A DNA stretch of 64,000 bases from JAJKIV01 sp036741775. GTDB lineage: Bacteria > Gemmatimonadota > Gemmatimonadetes > Gemmatimonadales > Gemmatimonadaceae. The position numbers and the translations under genes are program-made. The notes beneath the pieces are model-generated. The model worked only from the letters and a program-made list of their open reading frames with translations. It was not told the origin of the DNA and ran no database searches. The stretch covers positions 28,606 through 92,605 of the forward strand of contig DAINRQ010000013.1 of the NCBI GenBank assembly GCA_036741775.1. The letters are read 5' to 3'. Of the stretch, positions 34,986 to 44,238 are shown piece by piece. Position 1 is the first letter of the stretch; every line of letters starts with the position of its first letter.

Positions 34986-37682
34986 ATGTCGATCCTCCGA
35001 CGCATTGGCATGTGGCTCGCGGCGCTCGTCCGTCGTGACGGTCTCGAACGCGACCTCGATCGCGAGATGCGATTCCATCTCGACATGGAGATCGAGGCGA
35101 ACGTCAGGCGTGGACTGTCGCCGGACGAGGCCCGTCGCCAGGCGCTGCTCGCATTCGGCGGCGTGGATCGTCACAAGGAATCGGCGCGCGACGAGCGAGG
35201 GACACGTTTCCTCGAGAGCCTCGTCTCGGACTTTCGATTCGCGCTCCGTGGCGTTCGCCTGAACCGAGGCTTCGCCCTCGTCACCGCACTCACGCTCGCG
35301 GTGGGAATCGGCGCGACCGCCGCGGTCTACAGCTTCGCGAACTGGGTGCTCTATCGCCCCGTGCCCGGAGTTGCCGCGCCCGGGGAGCTGGTGCTCGTGT
35401 CCTTCGAGGACAATCCCGGGCAGCCGACGGGCATCTCGTACCACGTGTTCGACGCGCTTCGCGACTCGGTGCCCGCGTTCTCCGGGCTCACGACGTTCGG
35501 GTTCTCGAGTCGGTTCCAGGTCGCCTCGCCCGGTGGGGCCGCTCGCACCGTTGCCGGGAACGTGGTTGCCGGCGACTTCTTCGGTGTTCTCGGGGTGACG
35601 CCGGCCGCGGGCCGCCTGCTCGTTCCCGACGAGCTCACGCCACACTCGGGCGCGCGCGTCGCCGTCCTGAGCGAGGCGCTGGCGACATCGATGTTCGGAT
35701 CGGTGCGGGATGCCGTCGGGATGCCACTCCGCATCAACACCGTGCCCTTCGTCGTTGCCGGCGTCGCCGGCAGAGGCTTCCGCGGCACGTTCCGCGTGAG
35801 CGAGGTCGACGTCTGGCTGCCTAACGCAGCATACGCGGAGCTGCAGCATAACTCCCGGTACGACGTATCATCGCGAGCGTCCCGCCCGTTCTTCACCACG
35901 ATCGGCCGCCTGCGCGGCGGCGCGACCATCCCTGCTGCGCAGTCGCAGCTCCGCCGCGTGACCGCGGCGCTCGTCGCACAGTACTCGAAGGAGAACGAGA
36001 TCTTCGAGTCGCATCCGCCCACCGTGTACCCCGACATCGGGAGTAACGTCCTGGAACGCCAGATGGCGCAGACGTCGATGCGACTCATGCTCGGCATCGC
36101 GGGGCTCGCGCTGCTCATCGCGTGCGCGAACGTTGCCGGGCTGCTGTTGTTCCGCGGAGTGAAGCGGGAGCCCGAGATGGCGGTGCGACGCGCGTTAGGC
36201 GCGTCCACGTCACGCCTCCTCGGGCAGCACCTCGCCGAGGGGATCGTGCTCGGCGTCGCGGGAGCCGCAGGGGGCGTGGTGATCGCGGATCTGCTCCGCA
36301 CGCTCTTCGAGGGGCATCGCATCGTCGCGCTGACGGGACTCGATCAGGTCGGGATCGACGGGCGGGTGCTCGCGTTCGTTGCGGCGCTGGCACTCGCCGC
36401 GGGCATTGTCTTCGGCCTCGTGCCGGGGATCGCGGCCGCGAGTAACCCTCGGCCGGGCGCAGTGCGTGACGCGGGGCGCCGCACGACGGGCGCCGCGAGT
36501 GCAGTGCGAAGCGCGCTGACCGTCGGCCAGATCGCGGCATCGGTCTCGCTCATCGTCGGCGCGCTGCTCCTCGCCAGAACGATCATCGGACTGCGTCAGG
36601 TGGACGTTGGCTTCGAGCCGCGAAACGTGTACGCGTTCTCCGTCGACCCCGATCCCCAGGGGTACACGCGCGAGCGCGTCCAGTCCGTGCGGCTCGAGTT
36701 GCCCGAGGCGCTCCGCCGCCAGAGCGGCATCGACGCCGTGAGCACCGCGTGGACGGTGCCGTTCCGCGGCGTGACCTTCGTCAGCGACTTCCGACTCGCG
36801 AGCTCGCCCGACCCGGCGTGGACGTTGAACGACGCACGGCTGATGTGGGTTGGCGCCGATTATTTCGGAACGCTCGGGATTCCGCTCCTCGCCGGTCGCG
36901 CGGTGACGGATGACGACGTCCGTGGCGCGCACCGCGATTCGACAGTTGCGGCCGTGCTGAGCGAAAGCGCGGCACGCGAGCTGTTCGGCTCGCGCAATCC
37001 GCTCGGGGAGATGATCGTCGAGCGTACGGGCGGGGTTGCGAAGTCGCGTATCGTCGTCGGCGTCGTGGGCGACACGCGGGACGCCGACCTCCGGTCGCCG
37101 GTGCGACCAGTGATCTATGAGCCCATCGGCGCGACGAGGAACGGCTCGACGACGCTCATCGTCCGCTCGCCGCGCCCGCTGCGCGACCTGCAGGGAGTCG
37201 TGGAGCGCGCAGTGGCGACGATCGACCCGGCGTTGCCGGTCCCTCCGGCGCGTCCTCTCGAGGACCTCGTCGCGGGGGCAATGGGCGAGGAGGTCGTGTT
37301 CCTGCGGCTCGTCGGACTGCTGGCCACGATCGCCGCGGTCCTCGCCGGCGTGGGACTCTACGCCCTGCTCGCCTTCGGCGTGGCCGCGCGCACGCGCGAG
37401 ATCGGCATCCGAATGGCGTTAGGCGCTCGCCGAGCCGATGTCGTGTCCGGAGTCGCCCGCCAGGGAAGCCGCCTGCTCGTCACGGGTGTCGTGCTCGGGC
37501 TCGGCGTCGCGCTCTTCGCGACGCGGTTGCTCGAGAGCCGTCTGTTCGGTGTGTCGCGGCTCGACCCGCTGACCTACGTCGGCGCGGTCGCCGCACTGGC
37601 GGTCACCGGACTCGTCGCGTGCGCCTTCCCGGCTCGCCAGGCGGCGCGCGTAGACCCGGCCACCGCCCTCCGCGCCGAGTAA
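34986..37682 (+). CDS. ADOP-type orphan ABC permease (MacB/FtsX superfamily)
   Basis: An 898-residue membrane protein of the duplicated orphan permease type. It starts with the short prefix domain (LERDLDREMRFHLDMEIEAN, then LSPDEARRQALLAFGGVDRH). The first membrane helix follows (GFALVTALTLAVGIGATAAV, about 95-120), then a MacB-like periplasmic domain and a first FtsX block (about 350-490). After a second periplasmic domain, the second FtsX block includes GVGLYALLAFGVAARTREIG and RMALGARRADVVSGV near 790-820. No ATPase is adjacent. Role in efflux or envelope mechanics is inferred. ATG 34986 has GAGGAG seven bases upstream, in operon with PadR. Confidence 0.88.
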   Translation: MSILRRIGMWLAALVRRDGLERDLDREMRFHLDMEIEANVRRGLSPDEARRQALLAFGGVDRHKESARDERGTRFLESLVSDFRFALRGVRLNRGFALVTALTLAVGIGATAAVYSFANWVLYRPVPGVAAPGELVLVSFEDNPGQPTGISYHVFDALRDSVPAFSGLTTFGFSSRFQVASPGGAARTVAGNVVAGDFFGVLGVTPAAGRLLVPDELTPHSGARVAVLSEALATSMFGSVRDAVGMPLRINTVPFVVAGVAGRGFRGTFRVSEVDVWLPNAAYAELQHNSRYDVSSRASRPFFTTIGRLRGGATIPAAQSQLRRVTAALVAQYSKENEIFESHPPTVYPDIGSNVLERQMAQTSMRLMLGIAGLALLIACANVAGLLLFRGVKREPEMAVRRALGASTSRLLGQHLAEGIVLGVAGAAGGVVIADLLRTLFEGHRIVALTGLDQVGIDGRVLAFVAALALAAGIVFGLVPGIAAASNPRPGAVRDAGRRTTGAASAVRSALTVGQIAASVSLIVGALLLARTIIGLRQVDVGFEPRNVYAFSVDPDPQGYTRERVQSVRLELPEALRRQSGIDAVSTAWTVPFRGVTFVSDFRLASSPDPAWTLNDARLMWVGADYFGTLGIPLLAGRAVTDDDVRGAHRDSTVAAVLSESAARELFGSRNPLGEMIVERTGGVAKSRIVVGVVGDTRDADLRSPVRPVIYEPIGATRNGSTTLIVRSPRPLRDLQGVVERAVATIDPALPVPPARPLEDLVAGAMGEEVVFLRLVGLLATIAAVLAGVGLYALLAFGVAARTREIGIRMALGARRADVVSGVARQGSRLLVTGVVLGLGVALFATRLLESRLFGVSRLDPLTYVGAVAALAVTGLVACAFPARQAARVDPATALRAE

Positions 37683-37684
37683 TC

Positions 37685-37769
37685 GGGGTCAGAGTCGAAT
37701 ATCATCGTTCCGCTGCGCGTTAGGTGCGCATCAGTGCGTTACGGGTCAGAGTCAGAGTCCTAACGCATC
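37685..37769 (+). repeat. Repeat C ends, two tandem partial copies
   Basis: GGGGTCAGAGTCGAATATCA (from 37685) continues ...TCGTTCCGCTGCGCG, and GGGTCAGAGTCAGAGTCCTA (from 37743) continues ACGCATC. Both resemble the ends of the element at 39003-39276 and the copies at 18829 and 61103. They begin two bases after the permease stop. Confidence 0.55.
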
Positions 37770-37971
37770 ATTCACCGCGCCATCGGGCAGAACTCGGATG
37801 GCGCGGCAGCGGCGGACGCGGAACGGGCCGCGGAGAACACCTCGCGCGTTCAGGGTCCTTCGTGGCGGGCCGGTCGGGACTGCGATGGCGCGGATGGGTT
37901 GGAAACGGCCGGATCGTTTGTCGGGAATCAGGAATCGGTGAGGAAGCGCGGCGACCGTGGTGTCCCGGGCG

Positions 37972-38079
37972 GCCGTTCCCCCCTTCTCTTCAGGCCGCTC
38001 GCGAGAGCGACCGTGCCGCCGCCCCCGAGTCATCGTCGCCATCCTGTTCATCCTGTTCATCCTGTCTCCTGCCGTTTTC
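37972..38079 (-). repeat. Dispersed repeat A, copy 2 (inverted)
   Basis: Read on the minus strand this contains GACAGGATGAACAGGATG, then AACAGGATGGCGACGATG, GGCACGGTCGCTC and GCGGCCTGAAGAGAAG. It faces copy 3 (38130-38248) head to head across about 50 bp, so 37972-38248 can fold as one long imperfect hairpin. Confidence 0.75.
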
Positions 38080-38129
38080 CGGACCGGTCGCGATGTGGAC
38101 TCGCGCGATGAGGCACGGAGAGCGAAACG

Positions 38130-38248
38130 GGAAAAGGCAAAAGAAAAGACAGGATGGACAGGATGAACGGGATGACGAAGATGCCCTGCACGGCGGCGCG
38201 GCAGCACGGTCGCTCGCGCCAGCGGCCCGAAATGAAAAGGGAACGGCT
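38130..38248 (+). repeat. Dispersed repeat A, copy 3
   Basis: Contains AAAAGACAGGATGGACAGG, ATGAACGGGATGACGAAG, GGCAGCACGGTCGCTC and AGCGGCCCGAAATGAAAAGG. Same orientation as copy 1 at 16217-16337 and opposite to copy 2. Confidence 0.75.
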
Positions 38249-38346
38249 CCCGGGGATGGTCGATCCCCATCCCCCGTATGGAGTCGCAGTTTGCCAGAAG
38301 GGCGCTCGCGCACAGCGGAGCCAAACGCGGATGCCGTCGAGCGCCA

Positions 38347-38372
38347 CCATCCTGTCTTCCTGCCGTTCCGGA
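38347..38372 (-). repeat. Dispersed repeat A, short fragment
   Basis: On the minus strand: GGAACGGCAGGAAGACAGG followed by ATGG, matching only the first bases of repeat A. It lies 14 bp before the stop of the gene ending at 38386. The rest of 38249-38346 shows nothing I recognise. Confidence 0.5.
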
Positions 38373-38385
38373 ACCGGCTCGGAGT

Positions 38386-38979
38386 TCAGATCCCGAAATC
38401 GTGCAGCACGCGATAGCGCGTCTCGGACTTCGGCCCGAACACCGTGCGGTTCTCGCCCGGCACCTGTGCCTGTCCGTGGAACGTGTGTAGCTCGCGGTTC
38501 ACGAAGTAGTGCTTGACCTCGTCGCCGCCAGCAACGCAAAGGATTCGCGTCGCCGCTGTCACGCCCGGGTACGCCGGCAGCTTTCCGGTCGTATCGTACT
38601 CATCGACGACCGTGACCTTCCCGCCTGTCTTCAACGCCGCATAGGCGGCTCGCTGCGGCGAGTCCTTGTTCGTGTCGACGTGGCCCGCCTTGAGCGTGGC
38701 GCCTTCACGGTAGAGCGTCATCACGCAGCCGGTGAATTCGCCGCTGATCGCCTCGTCCTTCGCTCCCACGGTGACCGTCGCGATTTCACCCTGACGGTAC
38801 GGAAGGATCTTGATTGGAAACTGCCCCGCCCCCATCGGCGGTCCGTCGAAGAACTCGATGACCTTCTGCGTCCCAATGCGAACCACGCGGTAGTGACCGG
38901 TGAATCCGGGCTTCCCGCCTCCAATGAGCTGCGAGAGTCCGATGAGCAGGACGTCTGGTTGTAGTTCTGTCGTCAGCAC
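38386..38979 (-). CDS. Unrecognised 197-residue protein, deamidase-like Cys/His pattern
   Basis: I do not recognise a named family. The 197-residue product has no leader or membrane segment. It opens TELQPDVLLIGLSQLIGGGK and has a beta-rich first half. It then contains ISGEFTGCVMTLYREGATLK followed by AGHVDT, with Cys 85 and His 100, and a conserved-looking SPQRAAYAAL helix. The C-terminal half includes VTVVDEYDT and CVAGGDEVKHYFVNRELHTFHG. A Cys followed about 15 residues later by His after a short glycine turn is the layout of CNF/CheD-type protein deamidases; the resemblance is only to a motif. The start is GTG 38979 with GGAG eight bases upstream. It lies between repeats on both sides. 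Confidence 0.6.
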   Translation of the reverse strand: MLTTELQPDVLLIGLSQLIGGGKPGFTGHYRVVRIGTQKVIEFFDGPPMGAGQFPIKILPYRQGEIATVTVGAKDEAISGEFTGCVMTLYREGATLKAGHVDTNKDSPQRAAYAALKTGGKVTVVDEYDTTGKLPAYPGVTAATRILCVAGGDEVKHYFVNRELHTFHGQAQVPGENRTVFGPKSETRYRVLHDFGI

Positions 38980-39002
38980 GCGTGCGCTCCTTAGGCAAAA
39001 TC

Positions 39003-39276
39003 GGGGTCAGATTCGAATTTCATCGTTTTCCTGCGAGGTCGGAACAATCGCTCGCATCCCTATGACGCTCCAGACACGCTCCGAGACTCGTGTGCGGGCT
39101 GTCGCGCCCGAGTCGAGAGGCACTGAGCACGATCCTCCACGGCTCCATCCGCACCCGCTGCTGCCGCGGCAACGGCCACGCGGATGCCTCGAGGAGGTCG
39201 CCAGGCGGAGCACAAAGGTCTCAGCACACTTCTGCTCATCCCGCGCAACACAACGATGAAATTCGAATCTGACCCC
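39003..39276. mobile_element. 274-bp element with 25-bp terminal inverted repeats (MITE-like, repeat C family)
   Basis: The left end GGGGTCAGATTCGAATTTCA extends to 39027. Its exact complement forms the right end at 39252-39276, giving a perfect 25-bp inverted repeat. The interior (about 224 bp) has no intact transposase or other recognisable coding sequence. From memory, GGGGTCAGA-type ends flank REP-associated tyrosine transposase genes in several phyla, so a nonautonomous derivative is my inference. The right end lies nine bases from the stop of the FmdB gene. Confidence 0.75.
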
Positions 39277-39284
39277 AATTGGGT

Positions 39285-39530
39285 CTAGTCGTTGTGGCTC
39301 CGCTCGTACTTGAGCTGCTCATGCGATCGATCCTTCGCTTCGGCAGCGTCGCGACGCTTCGCGGCGCCGAGGGCGCGTGCGCGCGTCTGCTCGGAGTTGA
39401 CGGCGGGCATCGAGAGAACCCGCGCGAGGTCGCCGCTGCCACACGCGGGACAGACCGGCGCCTCGGTCCCGCGAACGAGCGTCTCGAACTGGTGCTCGCA
39501 ACTACCGCAACTGTACTCGTAGATCGGCAT
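39285..39530 (-). CDS. FmdB-family zinc-ribbon protein
   Basis: An 81-residue protein starting MPIYEYSCGSCEHQFETL, with the four zinc-binding cysteines in CGSC (8-11) and CPAC (27-30). This is the FmdB-type regulatory/zinc-ribbon domain. The remainder is charged and helical (RARALGAAKRRDAAEAKDRS). Some members are reported in regulation of amidase or formamidase genes, but most are uncharacterised. ATG 39530 has GGAGG seven bases upstream. It starts 13 bp after the PadR gene, so the two form an operon. Its 3' end sits against the mobile element. Confidence 0.88.
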   Translation of the reverse strand: MPIYEYSCGSCEHQFETLVRGTEAPVCPACGSGDLARVLSMPAVNSEQTRARALGAAKRRDAAEAKDRSHEQLKYERSHND

Positions 39531-39543
39531 GTCAGCGCCTCCG

Positions 39544-39873
39544 TTACGCCGGGCGCATCACGCGCGCGATCGCGTCGAGCAGCTCCCCGAAGCTCGCCTC
39601 CTGCTCGCCGAGCTGGCGGCGGCCGAGGGCCGTGATCGTGTAATACCGTGCGCGCTGGTTGTTGGGCGTTTGCCCCCACTGCGCCTTGATCCACCCCTTC
39701 TGGCGCATACGCTGAAGCGCGGGGTATAGCGACCCTTCCTCGACCTTGAGGACATCGCGCGACAGCCGCTGGATGTGCTGGGCAATCCCATAGCCGTGCA
39801 TGGATTGCGCGGTCAAGGAGCTCAGGATCAGCATGTCGAGCGTGCCAGGAAGCAGGTCGCGCTTCGGAGCCAT
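39544..39873 (-). CDS. PadR-family transcriptional regulator
   Basis: A 109-residue PadR regulator: LLPGTLDMLILSSLTAQSMH, then GYGIAQHIQRLSRDVLKVEE, GSLYPALQRMRQKGWIKAQW and QRARYYTITALGRRQLGEQE. It is similar in length to the PadR at 34645 but lacks a permease partner. Its neighbours are a zinc-ribbon protein downstream and a Ser/Thr kinase upstream. An imperfect 31-bp inverted repeat just upstream (39882-39912) suggests autoregulation. Confidence 0.92.
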   Translation of the reverse strand: MAPKRDLLPGTLDMLILSSLTAQSMHGYGIAQHIQRLSRDVLKVEEGSLYPALQRMRQKGWIKAQWGQTPNNQRARYYTITALGRRQLGEQEASFGELLDAIARVMRPA

Positions 39874-39881
39874 GTCGTGCC

Positions 39882-39912
39882 CATAGTGTGTCTATGCCCT
39901 AGAGACGCTATG
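39882..39912. promoter_or_regulatory. Imperfect 31-bp inverted repeat, candidate PadR operator
   Basis: CATAGTGTGTCTA (39882-39894) and TAGAGACGCTATG (39900-39912) match as inverted arms at 11 of 13 positions around a 5-base spacer. The repeat begins nine bases before the PadR start codon, where a repressor would overlap the promoter and leader. Confidence 0.5.
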
Positions 39913-39955
39913 GACATGCGGCGGCTGGCGCAACCCCGCGACCCTCGTGATCGGA

Positions 39956-41620
<1,665 letters not shown>

Positions 41621-41732
41621 CGCGAGATCGGCAATCGGGGATCGGAACGAAGTGACAGCGTGGCGCGCCAGTCAGTCCGCGAGAAGCTCCGTGAAATCGC
41701 GTCTCACGGATAGCCCCTGTTTGCGGAATGGA

Positions 41733-43064
41733 TCAACGCACAGCCGACCGTCCATTCGGGCCCGCGAATCCCTGTCGAACGAGCGGCGTCGCAGGGCGCT
41801 CGGACGCCGGCCAACTCGGGCGGTGCCTGATGCCGAGCGCTCGGGCCACGTCGCACGCGATGTCCCACGCTGGCCGGCTGAACCCGCCCCCCTGAACGGA
41901 CTGCGGACCGGCCGCGGTCCCACGCCAGAGGGGACGCCCATCGCGGACGTCGAAGAGCGACGCTGCAACCGCGACGCCGCCCTCGCGGTCGTGCACGTCA
42001 CCCATGAGGAGTGCGTCGCACCCTACAGCGCGCCCAATGGACGGGATGGGTGCGTGTACCCCGCCGGATTCGAGCGGCCGCTCGGCGGAGAGGATGATGC
42101 CTTCGAAGAGTCGAAGCGCGGATCCGACTTCCTCACCGATACCATCACTGAACGCGTCGATGTGCGGCGCCTCGCCTGCGTGGACGAACGCGGCCACACC
42201 AACGCGCCGTCCGATGACCCGCAGGCGTGGCGCCGCGCTGCGGAGGGCCGCGAGCAGCGCGCCGGCGCTCGGATACCGCGAGTCTGGTCGCTTTTCGAGC
42301 GCCCGCGCCAGGACGCCTCCAATGGCTGCCGGCGCGCCGCGGCATGTCGTGGCTATCGGTCGCGGTTTTGTCGCCAGATGTGCTCGCATGACCGAGGTGA
42401 GCCCCCCGGTAAACGGCGGGAGGCCCGACATCATCTCGTAGATGACGCACGCCAGGCTGTAGACATCGCTGCGGCCGTCGACGCGTGGGTCCGAGTCCAA
42501 CTGCTCGGGGCTCATGTAGTGCACCGTGCCGACCGCGAGCCCGGGGAGCGTGCGGCGCGACACCTCCACACCGTCGAGGGCCAGGGCAATGCCGAAGTCG
42601 AGCACGAGCGCGCGCCCACGGTCGAGGATGATGTTCTCGGGCTTGATGTCCCGGTGCACGACGCGGTGGCGGTGCGCGAACTGCAGCGCGCGCGCGACGT
42701 CCTCGGCAATGGCGAGTGTCTCCGCGAGCGGCAGACGGCCGAGCCGCGAGAGTCGGGCCCGAAGCGTCTCGCCGTCGATGAACGGCATCACGTAGTACGG
42801 AAGGCCGTCGGCCTCTCCCGAGTCGTAGACGGGGACGATGTGCGGGTGCCGCAGCTCCGCGAGCATCTCGATCTCCGACCTGAATCGATCGGCGTTGACG
42901 GTTGCGGCCATTTCGTCGTGCAGGACCTTTACCGCCACCCGCTGGCCTAACGCGCGATCCTCGGCGACATAGACGCACGCGGCCGAGCCGTCCTGCAGCA
43001 CGTGCTCGAGTCGGTAGCGCGGGCGGAGCGCGTTGGCTATCCGAGCAAAGCGTTCGCTGAACAT
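41733..43064 (-). CDS. Ser/Thr protein kinase with TolB-N-like C-terminal domain
   Basis: A 443-residue soluble kinase. HRDIKPENIILD (about 136-147), DFGIALAL, VGTVHYMSPEQLDSDPRVDG and the lysine in VAVKVL are intact. The nucleotide loop reads LQDGSAACVYVAED, lacking the usual GxGxxG, so nucleotide binding may be altered. The C-terminal 180 residues (VIGRRVGVAAFVHAGEAPHI, then DAFSDGIGEEVGSALRLFEG, and LLMGDVHDREGGVAVAASLF) resemble the TolB amino-terminal-like domain seen in signalling proteins with adenylate cyclase or TPRs. ATG 43064 is chosen over an upstream extension that is low-complexity. It follows the subtilase gene by 136 bp. Confidence 0.85.
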   Translation of the reverse strand: MFSERFARIANALRPRYRLEHVLQDGSAACVYVAEDRALGQRVAVKVLHDEMAATVNADRFRSEIEMLAELRHPHIVPVYDSGEADGLPYYVMPFIDGETLRARLSRLGRLPLAETLAIAEDVARALQFAHRHRVVHRDIKPENIILDRGRALVLDFGIALALDGVEVSRRTLPGLAVGTVHYMSPEQLDSDPRVDGRSDVYSLACVIYEMMSGLPPFTGGLTSVMRAHLATKPRPIATTCRGAPAAIGGVLARALEKRPDSRYPSAGALLAALRSAAPRLRVIGRRVGVAAFVHAGEAPHIDAFSDGIGEEVGSALRLFEGIILSAERPLESGGVHAPIPSIGRAVGCDALLMGDVHDREGGVAVAASLFDVRDGRPLWRGTAAGPQSVQGGGFSRPAWDIACDVARALGIRHRPSWPASERPATPLVRQGFAGPNGRSAVR

Positions 43065-43200
43065 GGGGGCCCATCCGTCGCCTCCGAGACCGTCGTGCCG
43101 ATGCCCCGGTGATGGGGCGCGTATCGACGCGCGGTCGCGTGAGGCCAGTGACCGGGCGGCGTGGACGACGGTATCCGGAGCCGTTCCCGGGTCTACGGAT

Positions 43201-44202
43201 TTAGACGGACGCGGTCCGTGCTTTCGCGCGGCGCTGGGCGAGGCGGACGGCGCGCGCGACGTCGGGGCGCCCGTAGCCATAGAGCGGGCTGTGGCCGCGC
43301 TCGTCGTACGTCCCGCCGTCGGCGTCGATCTTCTCGCACGAGTCGCGGAGCACGTTCTTCACCTCGGTGGACGTGAGCTCCGGGTTCGCGCTCACAATGA
43401 GGGCGCAGATCCCGGCGACGGCCGCACAGGCGGCGGAAGTGAAGCCGAAGCGGGTGGTGTAGAACGCTTCGCCGTCGAGGAGGGAGCCGACCGGTGCGGT
43501 AGTGAGGTAGGTCATGCTCGCCCCGACCGGATCGCGTGGGTCGTTGCTGGGGAAGACGCACCAGAGGGCGTCGCCCCAGCCGCTGTAGGCGGGGTGCTTG
43601 CCGTGGCAGTTGCAAGCGCCGACGGCAACGACGCCGCGGTGGCTGGCGTAGCCGTTGAGGGCGAGGTCGTTGCCGTCGTTGCCGGCGGAGAAGATGATGA
43701 CGCAACCCTTGCCGCCGCGCCCGCGCGTTAGGCAGTGGTCCAACGCGGTGTGCGTGCAGGCTGGGAGCTTGCCGCTCTCGGCGGAAGGGCAGCGCGGGGC
43801 CCAGGCGCAGCAGATGACGTCGGCGCCGTGGTCGGCGGCGAAGCGAAGGGCGTCGGCCTCCGTCTGGTCGGCGGTAGTGGTGCTGAGCGCCGGCACGGCG
43901 ACGGGGAGGAGCCGAGCTTCAGGCGCGACGCCCACGACATTGGTGCCGCCCGCCAAGGCGAGGCCGGCGACCTTGACGCCATGCGGACGCCGAACCTGGC
44001 GCTCCTGCTGGCGTTCGGCGCGGAGCGCCGCAGCGCATGGCGCGAGCCGTCCTTCGAACTCCGGGTGATCTTCGACGTCGACGCCTTCATCGACAACGGC
44101 GATCACCGCGTTCGTCCCCCGGGTTATCCTCCATGCAGCGGAGAGGGCCGGGACCTGTTGGACTAGGGTTGTTGACACGGTCCCGGCTCTGACATGCGAC
44201 AC
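43201..44202 (-). CDS. Cytoplasmic subtilisin-like (S8) protease
   Basis: A 333-residue S8 peptidase without a signal peptide or pro-domain. The catalytic triad is visible: Asp 38 in IAVVDEGVDVEDHPEF, His 74 in RPHGVKVAGLA and Ser 256 in RFGFTSAACAAVAG, where FTSA replaces the usual GTSM. The oxyanion Asn lies in IFSAGNDG near 175. It is unusually rich in cysteine (CCAWAPRCPSAESG, ACNCHGKH) for a bacterial subtilase. The start is GTG 44202. It is the fifth gene after the ECF sigma factor, 36 bp from the preceding lysine-tailed protein, suggesting an effector protease within a regulated operon. Confidence 0.85.
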   Translation of the reverse strand: MSHVRAGTVSTTLVQQVPALSAAWRITRGTNAVIAVVDEGVDVEDHPEFEGRLAPCAAALRAERQQERQVRRPHGVKVAGLALAGGTNVVGVAPEARLLPVAVPALSTTTADQTEADALRFAADHGADVICCAWAPRCPSAESGKLPACTHTALDHCLTRGRGGKGCVIIFSAGNDGNDLALNGYASHRGVVAVGACNCHGKHPAYSGWGDALWCVFPSNDPRDPVGASMTYLTTAPVGSLLDGEAFYTTRFGFTSAACAAVAGICALIVSANPELTSTEVKNVLRDSCEKIDADGGTYDERGHSPLYGYGRPDVARAVRLAQRRAKARTASV

Positions 44203-44238
44203 GCCAGCGGATCGAATGCGTCGTCCGCGTGTGCGCGG

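Noticed and set aside
37683..38385. Several short open frames within the repeat cluster
   Set aside because: They read through repeat A in several frames and both strands, with products made of repeat-derived low-complexity sequence.
41652..42950. A 432-codon plus-strand frame over the second kinase
   Set aside because: Antisense shadow of a kinase with intact HRD and DFG motifs.
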